Assembly: GCF_009676705.1 (NCBI RefSeq)
Contig: NZ_CP046046.1
Coordinates: 620,001-684,000 of the forward strand
From: Spiribacter sp. 2438
GTDB lineage: Bacteria; Pseudomonadota; Gammaproteobacteria; Nitrococcales; Nitrococcaceae
Length of the DNA: 64,000 nt
Reading direction: 5' to 3'
The notes under the pieces were generated by a model. It did not search any database and was not told the DNA's origin. It saw nothing but the letters and a program-made list of their open reading frames with translations. A program made the position numbers and the translations under genes. Each line of letters begins with the position of its first letter. The first letter of the stretch is position 1. Shown here one piece after another: positions 8,621 to 15,504 of the stretch.

Positions 8621-10703
8621 AGAAGGCCCGCTGCTGGCGGCGGAATTCGATCATCCGCTCCTGGGCAGCCACGGCGTCCCCGAGGGTATGGATGGACTCC
8701 CCCGGAAGAAGCGCCAGCAGTCGGATGAAAATTTCGGCGGTGGTGAGGGAATCGCCCAGGGCGGTGTGCCGACCGCCCACCCCGACGTCGAGCCGAGCGG
8801 CCACGCTCTCCATGGTGTGCTCACCGGTGTGGTCGTGGAGCATAATGGACAGCAGCAGGGCGTCCAGGGTGGGGTTGGCGAAAGTGATTCCGCAGATGCG
8901 CTGCTTCAGGCGCAGAAAACGCATGTCGAAGGCGATGTTGAACCCCACCAGAACGGCATCGCCGGCGAAGGCATGGAAACGCCGGATGACTTCTTCCACC
9001 GGAGGCGCCTCCGCCACATCTTCTTCGTGGATGCCGTGAATGCTGCTGGCCAGCGCCGGGATGCTCCGGCCGGGATTGGCCAGCAGCTCAAAGGTTTCGC
9101 CGTGCATCACCTGGCCCCGATGGATTCGCACCGCGCCGATGGAGACGATTTCATCGCCCTGGCTGGGTTCGAGGCCGGTGGTTTCACAGTCAAACACCAC
9201 GAAGTCCAGATCCCGAAGGGGGGTTTCCTTTGCCGTGCCCAGTGGACGGGTGTCTTCGTCCATGGCGAAGTCGTAAACCTCCGGGCGGGGCGGGACCACG
9301 GCCTGCGACTCCATTTTTTCGGGGGCCCCCGGCAGAGGCAGTCGAAGCAACGCCCGGCCGGTCCGTGACAGATCCGGTTGGCTCCAGGCGGTGGTGTCGT
9401 GGCGCTGCAAGACCTCCCGCAGCGTAACCGTGCCCCCCACATCATCGAGCCCGGCATCCAGCCACTCATCCAGGTGATCCGCAGAGACCACATCGCCGGA
9501 CCAGTTCATGTCCACGTACACGAGACTGCCTTCCTCACGGCCCGACAGGGCCACCGCCGTGACCCCCAGATCGCGGCGTAGCCGCATTAACAGCGCTTCG
9601 ATGACCTGATACAGCAGGTAAGGCTCCGCCGATAACCAGACATCGGCGCGGCACTGCAGGCGCGGCAGGCTTTCCGGGCCTCCGGCCTGACGGATGCCAT
9701 TGACCAGGCTGCCAAGATGAACATCTTCCAGGCGCCAGTTCGCCGTCAGGGCTGAGGAGGTCTCCCGGGACAGGTGGGCAAACCGTTCCGTCAATTTGTC
9801 CCGTTCTTCACTGATGATGTCGGTGAACTGGCCGACCTCCTGCTGCAACCCATGCTGATGGGCCAGTCGCAGGCTCTCCGTGGCAGCGCCCAGACTGGTG
9901 AGCGGGTTACGCAGGCTCTCGACGGCCGCCCGGAGCGCCTGTTCCCGACGCAGGGACTCCCGGGTTTCCCGGGAAACGTCCTGCAGGGTCATCACAAACC
10001 CCGAGGTGTCCGGATCCTCGGTGATCAGTCGGGCCACCCGGCAGCGGAGAAGACGCTCGCCACTGGCGGTGGCGCAGACCAGTTCGGCATCACTGGCAGC
10101 GCCCTCGCTGGTGAGCAGATCCAGGGTATGGCGCAACGGACCCTCGTTGAGCACTTCACCCACCCGCCGTCCCAGACCGAGGGCGGGTTCGGTGGAGAGC
10201 AGGTCGCGGGTGGTTCGATTGTAGAGCCGAATATGGCCCTCGGTGTCGCACACCATGACGCCTTCCCGAATTTCGCGAAGGATGGTCTCCAGCCGGGTTT
10301 TGCGGGCCTCAACCTTGGTGGTCCATGCCGCCGCAGCGGCTTCCAGGTCACGTCGCGAGCGGGCGATGCTAGCGGCCAGCGTGGACAGCGTATCCGGGAG
10401 GCGCTCCAGCCAGTGGCTGCCGCTCAGTTCCAGTCGGTGACCGGGGTTGGTGCCGGCCATGATTTCAGCGCCACGGATGGTGGCCACCAGCGGTTTGGCC
10501 AGACGCCGGTCGATCACCACGCCAATGATCAGGAGAAGGGCGGTGGGCAATCCCAGGGCGACGCCCAGCCAGGCAATTGGCACGGGCGGCCCGGTTGGCA
10601 GCCAGGCCCACGCACCCAGGGTAATCGCCCACTGCAGAAAGATCGCTCCGGCAATGGCCAGCCAGCACCGTCGTCGCAGGCGTGGCAGCCGGAACGCCCT
10701 CAT
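8619..10703 (-). CDS. Membrane PAS/pseudo-histidine-kinase fused to DEDDh 3'-5' exonuclease
   Basis: 694 residues. Two N-terminal membrane segments (about 12-34 and 42-62) are followed by a HAMP/coiled-coil stretch, a PAS domain (about 145-245) and a histidine-kinase-like dimerisation helix in which the phospho-acceptor His is replaced by Glu262 (ESLRNPL where kinases have HELRTPL). The following ATPase-like region lacks a clear N box. The last ~195 residues are a DnaQ-type exonuclease with all DEDDh motifs: DCETTG (Asp505, Glu507), GFNIAFD and HTALGD. It is therefore probably a membrane sensor without kinase activity coupled to a nuclease. It lies 3 bp after a response regulator gene in the same direction. 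DnaQ-like genes next to CBS/DUF294 and acetate permease genes occur in other gammaproteobacteria. The in vivo substrate is unknown. Confidence 0.85.
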   Translation of the reverse strand: MRAFRLPRLRRRCWLAIAGAIFLQWAITLGAWAWLPTGPPVPIAWLGVALGLPTALLLIIGVVIDRRLAKPLVATIRGAEIMAGTNPGHRLELSGSHWLERLPDTLSTLAASIARSRRDLEAAAAAWTTKVEARKTRLETILREIREGVMVCDTEGHIRLYNRTTRDLLSTEPALGLGRRVGEVLNEGPLRHTLDLLTSEGAASDAELVCATASGERLLRCRVARLITEDPDTSGFVMTLQDVSRETRESLRREQALRAAVESLRNPLTSLGAATESLRLAHQHGLQQEVGQFTDIISEERDKLTERFAHLSRETSSALTANWRLEDVHLGSLVNGIRQAGGPESLPRLQCRADVWLSAEPYLLYQVIEALLMRLRRDLGVTAVALSGREEGSLVYVDMNWSGDVVSADHLDEWLDAGLDDVGGTVTLREVLQRHDTTAWSQPDLSRTGRALLRLPLPGAPEKMESQAVVPPRPEVYDFAMDEDTRPLGTAKETPLRDLDFVVFDCETTGLEPSQGDEIVSIGAVRIHRGQVMHGETFELLANPGRSIPALASSIHGIHEEDVAEAPPVEEVIRRFHAFAGDAVLVGFNIAFDMRFLRLKQRICGITFANPTLDALLLSIMLHDHTGEHTMESVAARLDVGVGGRHTALGDSLTTAEIFIRLLALLPGESIHTLGDAVAAQERMIEFRRQQRAF

Positions 10704-10706
10704 GGT

Positions 10707-11081
10707 TCAGGCGGCCTCTCGGACCAGCTCCTGTACCCGTCCCAGGACTTCGGTGGGATTGAAAGGCTTGACGATGAAATCCATGGCGCCAAGGGAAATC
10801 GCTTTCTGGCGTTCCATGGCCAACTCCTGGGTGGTCAGCATCAGCACCGGAAGATGACTGCAGTGGGGCAGGGCCAGCAGGGCCTGGCAGAGCTCATAGC
10901 CGCTGCGGTCCGGCAGCGCGGTATCCAGGAGCACCAGGTCCGGCTGACACGTCTCGACGCTGTCCAGGGCTTCCCGAAAACTGCAGGCGGTCTGAACATT
11001 GAAACCGGAGTGTGCCAGAAGAAAACCCAGGCAGGCGCTGATGTTGGCTTCGCTGTCGACGATCAGAATATTTTTATACAT
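10707..11081 (-). CDS. Single-domain response regulator
   Basis: A 124-residue stand-alone receiver domain: phospho-acceptor Asp53 (VLLDTALPD), acidic pocket Asp9/Glu11 (IVDSEAN, with Ser replacing the second of the usual adjacent acidic pair), Thr in MLTTQE and Lys in DFIVKPFNP. There is no output domain. The start at ATG 11081 (MYKNILIVD) is chosen over an in-frame ATG at 11120 that would add 13 Arg-rich residues. No good ribosome binding site precedes 11081; a 10-codon open frame with a strong site overlaps it, so coupling is possible. It sits 3 bp before the sensor-exonuclease gene and presumably works with it. Confidence 0.88.
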   Translation of the reverse strand: MYKNILIVDSEANISACLGFLLAHSGFNVQTACSFREALDSVETCQPDLVLLDTALPDRSGYELCQALLALPHCSHLPVLMLTTQELAMERQKAISLGAMDFIVKPFNPTEVLGRVQELVREAA

Positions 11082-11106
11082 TTTGACGCTTCGATGCCCG
11101 GGGCAT
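11074..11106 (-). CDS. Possible 10-residue leader peptide overlapping the response regulator start
   Basis: ATG at 11106 is preceded by AGGAGG at 5 nt spacing and encodes MPRASKRQNV then TAA. The stop overlaps the response regulator ATG by 8 nt. The regulator itself has no convincing ribosome binding site, so translational coupling through this mini-frame is plausible. It may equally be chance. Confidence 0.3.
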   Translation of the reverse strand: MPRASKRQNV

Positions 11107-11108
11107 CG
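11092..11108. repeat. Perfect inverted repeat in the divergent intergenic region
   Basis: CGATGCCC, one central base, then GGGCATCG form a perfect 8-bp dyad. It covers the start codon of the possible leader peptide and lies about 20 bp downstream of the candidate promoter. It could be an operator or a small RNA hairpin that hides the leader start. Confidence 0.5.
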
Positions 11109-11129
11109 CCTCCTCCTCATTTTCTTCCC

Positions 11130-11160
11130 AGTATAGGGTATTCCCGCGGGGGTTTGTCGA
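11130..11160 (-). promoter_or_regulatory. Candidate promoter for the response regulator/exonuclease pair
   Basis: Reading the minus strand: TCGACA, a 19-bp spacer and TATACT. Each hexamer matches consensus at five of six positions, but the spacer is longer than ideal. It would place the transcript start just before the strong AGGAGG site of the leader frame. Confidence 0.4.
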
Positions 11161-11203
11161 GGTAATCTGCTGAAAATCCTCGAGGAAAAGCCAGAGTAAA
11201 CCC

Positions 11204-13108
11204 ATGGACCACGCTGAAGCCGACACCGGTCGGTCCGAAATCGCCCGCGATTTTCTGGATTCCCAGTCCCCCTTCGATCGATTCACCCGTCGCTTGAAGT
11301 CCTACTTTCTCGACCAGTGTGAGGTGTGTCGGTTCAACCGGGGCGAGGCCATTCTTGAACCCGGGGATGGACGGGTCGGGTATTTCTTTCTGGTGGTGGA
11401 GGGCCGGGTCAAGGCGGAGCGCCCGGGTGTGACTGAGGCCGGCGAAGAGCGCTTCGAGCTGGACAGTGGTGACAACTTCCCCATGGCGGCGCTGCTCGGG
11501 CAGCGGGCCACCCGCACCGTGTACACCGCCGCCACCGATGTCACCTGCCTGCGGCTGCCGGCTGCGGCCTTTGAGTATCTGCTCGGCCAGAGCCCGGAAT
11601 TCCGCGATTACTGCCTGCGGGGGGTCAGCAGCCTGCTGGACCAGATGCAGCGGGATATCCAGCAACACGCGGCAGGAACGTTGGGTGGGGACTCCTCACT
11701 GGATACGCCCCTTGGCAGCATGATGCATACCGACCCCGTGGCCTGCACCCGGGAGTTGAGCATTCGGGATGCGGTGGAGCGGATGCATCAGCGCAAGGTG
11801 GGCAGCATGCTGGTGGTGGACGGTCGCGGTGCGCCGTTGGGGATATTCACCCTCCACGATCTGCGGACGGTCATCGCCCAGGGTGTCGATCTGGGGGCGA
11901 ACATCGGCGAGGTCATGACCCCTGACCCCTGTGTGTTAACCACCGATACCTATGCTTTTGAAGCCGTGGTGGAAATGGCCCGGCGTCACATTCGGCATAT
12001 CGTGATCGCCGATCAGCGGGGACGCCTCGCCGGGGTGATCTCCGAGCGGGACATTTTCGCGCTCCAGCGCATCAACCTGGTTCATCTGGCACGGGCCATC
12101 ACCAGTGCCGATGACGTCGAGTCGCTGGTGCGGGCCCGGGATGACGTGGGGCCGCTCATCGACACCATGATGGCCCACGGCGCCGGTGTTGAGCAGATCA
12201 CCCGCATCATCACGCTGCTTAATGACCGGACCGTGACCCGCGCCATTGAGTTGTGCCTGGCCGACCATGGCGACCCGGATGTGTCCTTTACCTGGATTGC
12301 CTTTGGCAGTGAGGGGCGCAGTGAGCAGACCCGGGTGACCGATCAGGACAATGCCATTCTCTTTGACCCGGGCAGTGAGTTCGCGGATAGCGTCCGGGAG
12401 CGGCTGCTGCCGCTGGCCCGGGAGATCAATGAAGTGCTGGATCGCTGCGGATTCAGCCTGTGTACCGGCAACATCATGGCCAGCAACCCGGCTCTCTGCC
12501 TGAGTTTTGACGAGTGGGAGTCAACCTTCGGGCGGATGATTGCCAGTGCTACGCCGGAAAATCTGCTCAAGTCCACCATCTATTTTGACTTCCGATCCGT
12601 GTGGGGGGATCTGACGGCCGGGGATGCACTGCACACCCGCGTGGTGGAAATGGCCTCCCGGAACCGGGTTTTCCTGAAGACCATGGCGGGCAACAGCATG
12701 GCGATCAAGCCGCCGCTGGGCATGTTTCGGGACTTCTCCACCGAAAAGGACGCCGATGGCGTCAATCGTCTGGATATCAAGGTGCGTGGTCTCACGCCGT
12801 TTGTGGACTCGGCCCGGGTGCTGTCCCTTGAGGCGGGCATCGCCGAATCCAACACTCCCCATCGACTGCGTGGCCTCGCCGAGGCGGGCTTCCTGACACG
12901 GGAGGATGCCGGGGCATTCGAGCGCTCGTTTGCGTTCATTCAGTTGTTGCGGATGCGTGAGCATCAGCGCCAGGCGGCAGCGGGTGAGACCATGGGCAAT
13001 CGGCTTGATCCCGACGCCCTCAACCCCATGGATCGGCGCATCCTCAAGGAGGCGTTCCGTGAGGCCCGCCGGTTGCAGAAAAAGCTGGAAGTCCGCTATC
13101 AGCTCTGA
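11204..13108 (+). CDS. cNMP-binding/CBS-pair/DUF294 nucleotidyltransferase-like signalling protein
   Basis: 634 residues in four parts: a cyclic-nucleotide-binding-like barrel (about 25-150), a tandem CBS pair (about 170-300), a nucleotidyltransferase fold related to the GlnD N-terminus (DUF294) with motif GSEGRSEQT (368-376) and Asp380/Asp382 (TDQD), and a helical DUF294 C-terminal domain ending with an EAFREARRLQKKLE helix. The conserved nucleotidyltransferase residues are present, so transfer activity is possible, but no substrate is established for this family to my knowledge. CBS domains usually sense adenine nucleotides. It is divergent from the response regulator/exonuclease genes and convergent with the symporter gene, an association also known in other gammaproteobacteria near acetate permease genes. 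Confidence 0.9.
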   Translation: MDHAEADTGRSEIARDFLDSQSPFDRFTRRLKSYFLDQCEVCRFNRGEAILEPGDGRVGYFFLVVEGRVKAERPGVTEAGEERFELDSGDNFPMAALLGQRATRTVYTAATDVTCLRLPAAAFEYLLGQSPEFRDYCLRGVSSLLDQMQRDIQQHAAGTLGGDSSLDTPLGSMMHTDPVACTRELSIRDAVERMHQRKVGSMLVVDGRGAPLGIFTLHDLRTVIAQGVDLGANIGEVMTPDPCVLTTDTYAFEAVVEMARRHIRHIVIADQRGRLAGVISERDIFALQRINLVHLARAITSADDVESLVRARDDVGPLIDTMMAHGAGVEQITRIITLLNDRTVTRAIELCLADHGDPDVSFTWIAFGSEGRSEQTRVTDQDNAILFDPGSEFADSVRERLLPLAREINEVLDRCGFSLCTGNIMASNPALCLSFDEWESTFGRMIASATPENLLKSTIYFDFRSVWGDLTAGDALHTRVVEMASRNRVFLKTMAGNSMAIKPPLGMFRDFSTEKDADGVNRLDIKVRGLTPFVDSARVLSLEAGIAESNTPHRLRGLAEAGFLTREDAGAFERSFAFIQLLRMREHQRQAAAGETMGNRLDPDALNPMDRRILKEAFREARRLQKKLEVRYQL

Positions 13109-13131
13109 TCCCGTTTCAACCCAACCATGAA

Positions 13132-13163
13132 AAAACCCGGGGCCATGGCCACCGGGTTTTTTT
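13132..13163. terminator. Bidirectional terminator between convergent genes
   Basis: Stem AAAACCCGG / CCGGGTTTT with a GC-rich loop, flanked by A and T tracts on both sides. It can terminate the plus-strand DUF294 gene and the minus-strand symporter transcript. Confidence 0.9.
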
Positions 13164-13167
13164 GGGA

Positions 13168-13190
13168 CTGGCACCCGATTCGGGTGCCAG
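13168..13190. repeat. Perfect 10-bp stem-loop downstream of the symporter gene
   Basis: CTGGCACCCG, loop ATT, CGGGTGCCAG. On the minus strand it lies between the symporter stop and the terminator, without its own T tract. It may protect the 3' end of the symporter mRNA. Confidence 0.6.
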
Positions 13191-13205
13191 TGGTCAAGGC
13201 AGACT

Positions 13206-14999
13206 TCAGGATCGGGGCACGCGAATGCTTTCCACCAGATCCTGGATGTCCTTCGGCGGCGGTGCAGTAACCCGTGAGACGGCGTACGCCACCACGAAGT
13301 TACACAGTGCGCCAATGGCACCGAAGCCCGTCGGGTTGATGCCGAACAGCCAGTATTCGGCCGTATCCGGCAGGGTCAGGAACCCCGGGAAGCCCGGGAA
13401 GAAGAAGTAACCCTTGTAGGTGAAGATGTACACCAGCGTGACCAACAGGCCGGTGAGCATGCCGGCAATGGCGCCCTGCTTGTTCATGGTGCGCATGAAG
13501 ATGCCCATCAGGAGCGTCGGGAACAGACTGGCTGCCGCCAGACCGAACGCCAGTGCCACCACCTGCGCCGCGAAGCCGGGTGGGTTCAGACCCAGGTAAC
13601 CGGCGAACAGAATGGCACCCGCCATACTGAGGCGAGCCGCCCGCATCTCTCCCCGTTCGCTGATATTGGGTTTGAATACCCCCTTCAGCAGGTCATGGGA
13701 GATGGCGGAGGCGATCGCCAACAGCAGGCCGGCGGCCGTCGACAGGGCGGCCGCGATGCCACCGGCGGCCACCAGGGCCACCACCACGGCTGGCAGATTC
13801 GCGATTTGCGGATTGGCCAGCACGATGATGTCCCGGTCAACGATCATCTCCGAACCCTGCCAGCCCTGCTCTTCAGCAAAGGCGGCCATCTCCGGATCAT
13901 CTTCGTTGTAGTACTGCAGGAAGCCATCATCATTGAGATCGGTGGTGTCCAGCAGGCCAGTGGCTGCCCAGTGGCGCATCCAGTCCGGCTGGTTCTCTTC
14001 GGCCAGCCAGGCATCCGGCTCGGCGAGGGCCTCGCGGTTATCCCAGATCTCCGTGGGCTCCGCGATGACTGTATTGAGCGTGTTCCACATGGCCATGGCG
14101 CCCACCGCCGGCGCGGTGGTGTAGAGAATGGCAATGAAGAACAGCGTCCAGCCGGCGGACCGGCGGGCATCACTCATCTTGGGCACGGTAAAGAAACGGA
14201 CGATCACGTGGGGCAGGCCCGCCGTACCGATCATCAATGAGAGGGTCAGCAGGAACATGTTGGCCATCGTCATGCCGCCCAATTCGCTGTAGGGCGCGAA
14301 GCCGATTTCCACCAGTGTTTTGTCCAGAGCGGTGATCAGATGCTCGCCCGTACCGGTGGTACCGCCCAGACCGATCTGCGGTATCGGCACTCCGGTGATG
14401 GTGAGTGAGATAAACACCGCCGGGACCGTGTAGGCAAAAATCATCACGCAGTACTGAGCAATCTGCGTGTAGGTAATGCCCTTCATGCCGCCGAACACGG
14501 CGTAGATAAACACCACCGCCATGCCGGATATCAGGCCGATCTCCAGGGGCACCTCGAGGATGTTCGAGAAGGCGATGCCCACGCCCCGCATCTGCCCGAT
14601 CACGTAGGTAATCGACATGGCGAGCAGTGACACCACGGCAATGATCCGGGCCCCCTTGGAATAGAACCGGTCACCGATGAATTCGGGCACCGTGAACTTG
14701 CCGAATTTCCGGAGGTAAGGCGCGAGCAGCAGGGCCATCAGCACATAGCCGCCGGTCCAGCCCATCAGGTAAGCGCCACCGGAGTAGCCCAGGAAGGCAA
14801 TCAGGCCCGCCATGGAGATGAAACTGGCCGCCGACATCCAGTCCGCCGCCGTCGCCATGCCGTTGGCCACCGGGTGAACACCCTTGCCAGCCACGTAGAA
14901 CTCGGAGGTGCTGCTGGTTCTTGCCCAGATCGCGATGCCGATGTACAGGGCGAACGTCAGCCCCACCACCGACAGATTAAGAAGTTGCTGTGCATCCAT
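13206..14999 (-). CDS. Sodium/solute symporter, large subunit (VC_2705 subfamily, acetate-type)
   Basis: A 597-residue inner-membrane protein of the SSS family with about 13 hydrophobic segments. Family signatures include FYVAGKGVHPVANGMATAADWMSAASFI near the N-terminus and GLPHVIVRFF. Its partner is the small DUF4212 protein just upstream (24 bp gap), the hallmark of the VC_2705 two-subunit subfamily. Downstream position relative to acs suggests acetate or another short carboxylate as substrate. Unusual is a long soluble insertion (about 305-385) rich in acidic residues, with a DxNxDG loop at 354-359 resembling a calcium-binding loop. Substrate assignment is inferred from context. Confidence 0.9.
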   Translation of the reverse strand: MDAQQLLNLSVVGLTFALYIGIAIWARTSSTSEFYVAGKGVHPVANGMATAADWMSAASFISMAGLIAFLGYSGGAYLMGWTGGYVLMALLLAPYLRKFGKFTVPEFIGDRFYSKGARIIAVVSLLAMSITYVIGQMRGVGIAFSNILEVPLEIGLISGMAVVFIYAVFGGMKGITYTQIAQYCVMIFAYTVPAVFISLTITGVPIPQIGLGGTTGTGEHLITALDKTLVEIGFAPYSELGGMTMANMFLLTLSLMIGTAGLPHVIVRFFTVPKMSDARRSAGWTLFFIAILYTTAPAVGAMAMWNTLNTVIAEPTEIWDNREALAEPDAWLAEENQPDWMRHWAATGLLDTTDLNDDGFLQYYNEDDPEMAAFAEEQGWQGSEMIVDRDIIVLANPQIANLPAVVVALVAAGGIAAALSTAAGLLLAIASAISHDLLKGVFKPNISERGEMRAARLSMAGAILFAGYLGLNPPGFAAQVVALAFGLAAASLFPTLLMGIFMRTMNKQGAIAGMLTGLLVTLVYIFTYKGYFFFPGFPGFLTLPDTAEYWLFGINPTGFGAIGALCNFVVAYAVSRVTAPPPKDIQDLVESIRVPRS

Positions 15000-15023
15000 C
15001 TGCGTGGTCTCCCCTTTTTATTA

Positions 15024-15296
15024 TTAGTCGACGTCGAATTCGCGATCGAGTCGGTTCATGTACCAGGCGTAGAAAAAAATCAACGCGAGGAACACGTAGA
15101 TGGAACCCTGCTGGGCGATAAAGAACCCCAGGGGATAGCCCCCGATCGAGCCCAGCGCATTGAGCGTTGGTCCGAGCAGGACACCCAGGAGCAGCGATAC
15201 CGTTGCCCATATCGTTAGCAGGATGGTGATGACCCGGATGTTTCGTCGCCAGTATTCGCGGCGGCCGGTGTCTTGTTGCTGATTGCTCTCAGCCAT
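15024..15296 (-). CDS. DUF4212 small subunit of the sodium/solute symporter
   Basis: A 90-residue membrane protein with two hydrophobic segments (about 22-45 and 53-78). YWRRNIRVITILLTIW and FFYAWYMNRLDREFDVD match the DUF4212 family, which is nearly always encoded immediately upstream of a VC_2705-type symporter. A GGAGGAG ribosome binding site precedes the ATG. The 208-bp gap to acs upstream holds a dyad and a weak sigma54-like site, so it may have its own promoter. Confidence 0.9.
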   Translation of the reverse strand: MAESNQQQDTGRREYWRRNIRVITILLTIWATVSLLLGVLLGPTLNALGSIGGYPLGFFIAQQGSIYVFLALIFFYAWYMNRLDREFDVD

Positions 15297-15368
15297 GGTT
15301 TCTCCTCCATTCTCCGCAGTTGGACTTTATCGTGGTGACCGGGTCCAATCCGGTGCACCCAACTGATA

Positions 15369-15385
15369 TGCAAAAATCATGCACA
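15369..15385 (-). promoter_or_regulatory. Weak sigma54-like -24/-12 element before the symporter genes
   Basis: On the minus strand TGTGCATGATTTTTGCA has a good TTGCA -12 part, but the -24 part reads TG instead of the nearly invariant GG (10-bp spacing kept). It would start transcription about 60 nt before the DUF4212 ATG. Reported only because the adjacent regulator is sigma54-dependent and a dyad lies at enhancer distance. Confidence 0.3.
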
Positions 15386-15435
15386 GGTGAGCTCCAAGGG
15401 TTCCGGCGGTCGTCAGCCTTGATCACCCAGGGGGG

Positions 15436-15474
15436 CGTTACCCATCGTAGCAACCGCTGTGTGGTTGGGTAACG
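15436..15474. repeat. Inverted repeat CGTTACCCA / TGGGTAACG, candidate enhancer site
   Basis: Two perfect 9-bp arms separated by 21 bp, with a second nested pair CAACC/GGTTG. The arms contain GTTAC and GTAAC, which resemble the TGTTAC/GTAACA half-sites I recall for CbrB in Pseudomonas, though the spacing here is larger. The element lies 65-105 bp upstream of the sigma54-like site, the usual place for an activator binding site. Alternatively it is an RNA hairpin after acs; no T tract follows. Confidence 0.45.
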
Positions 15475-15504
15475 GCGGCTGTCCGCCGCCGCTACCCGTG
15501 ACCA

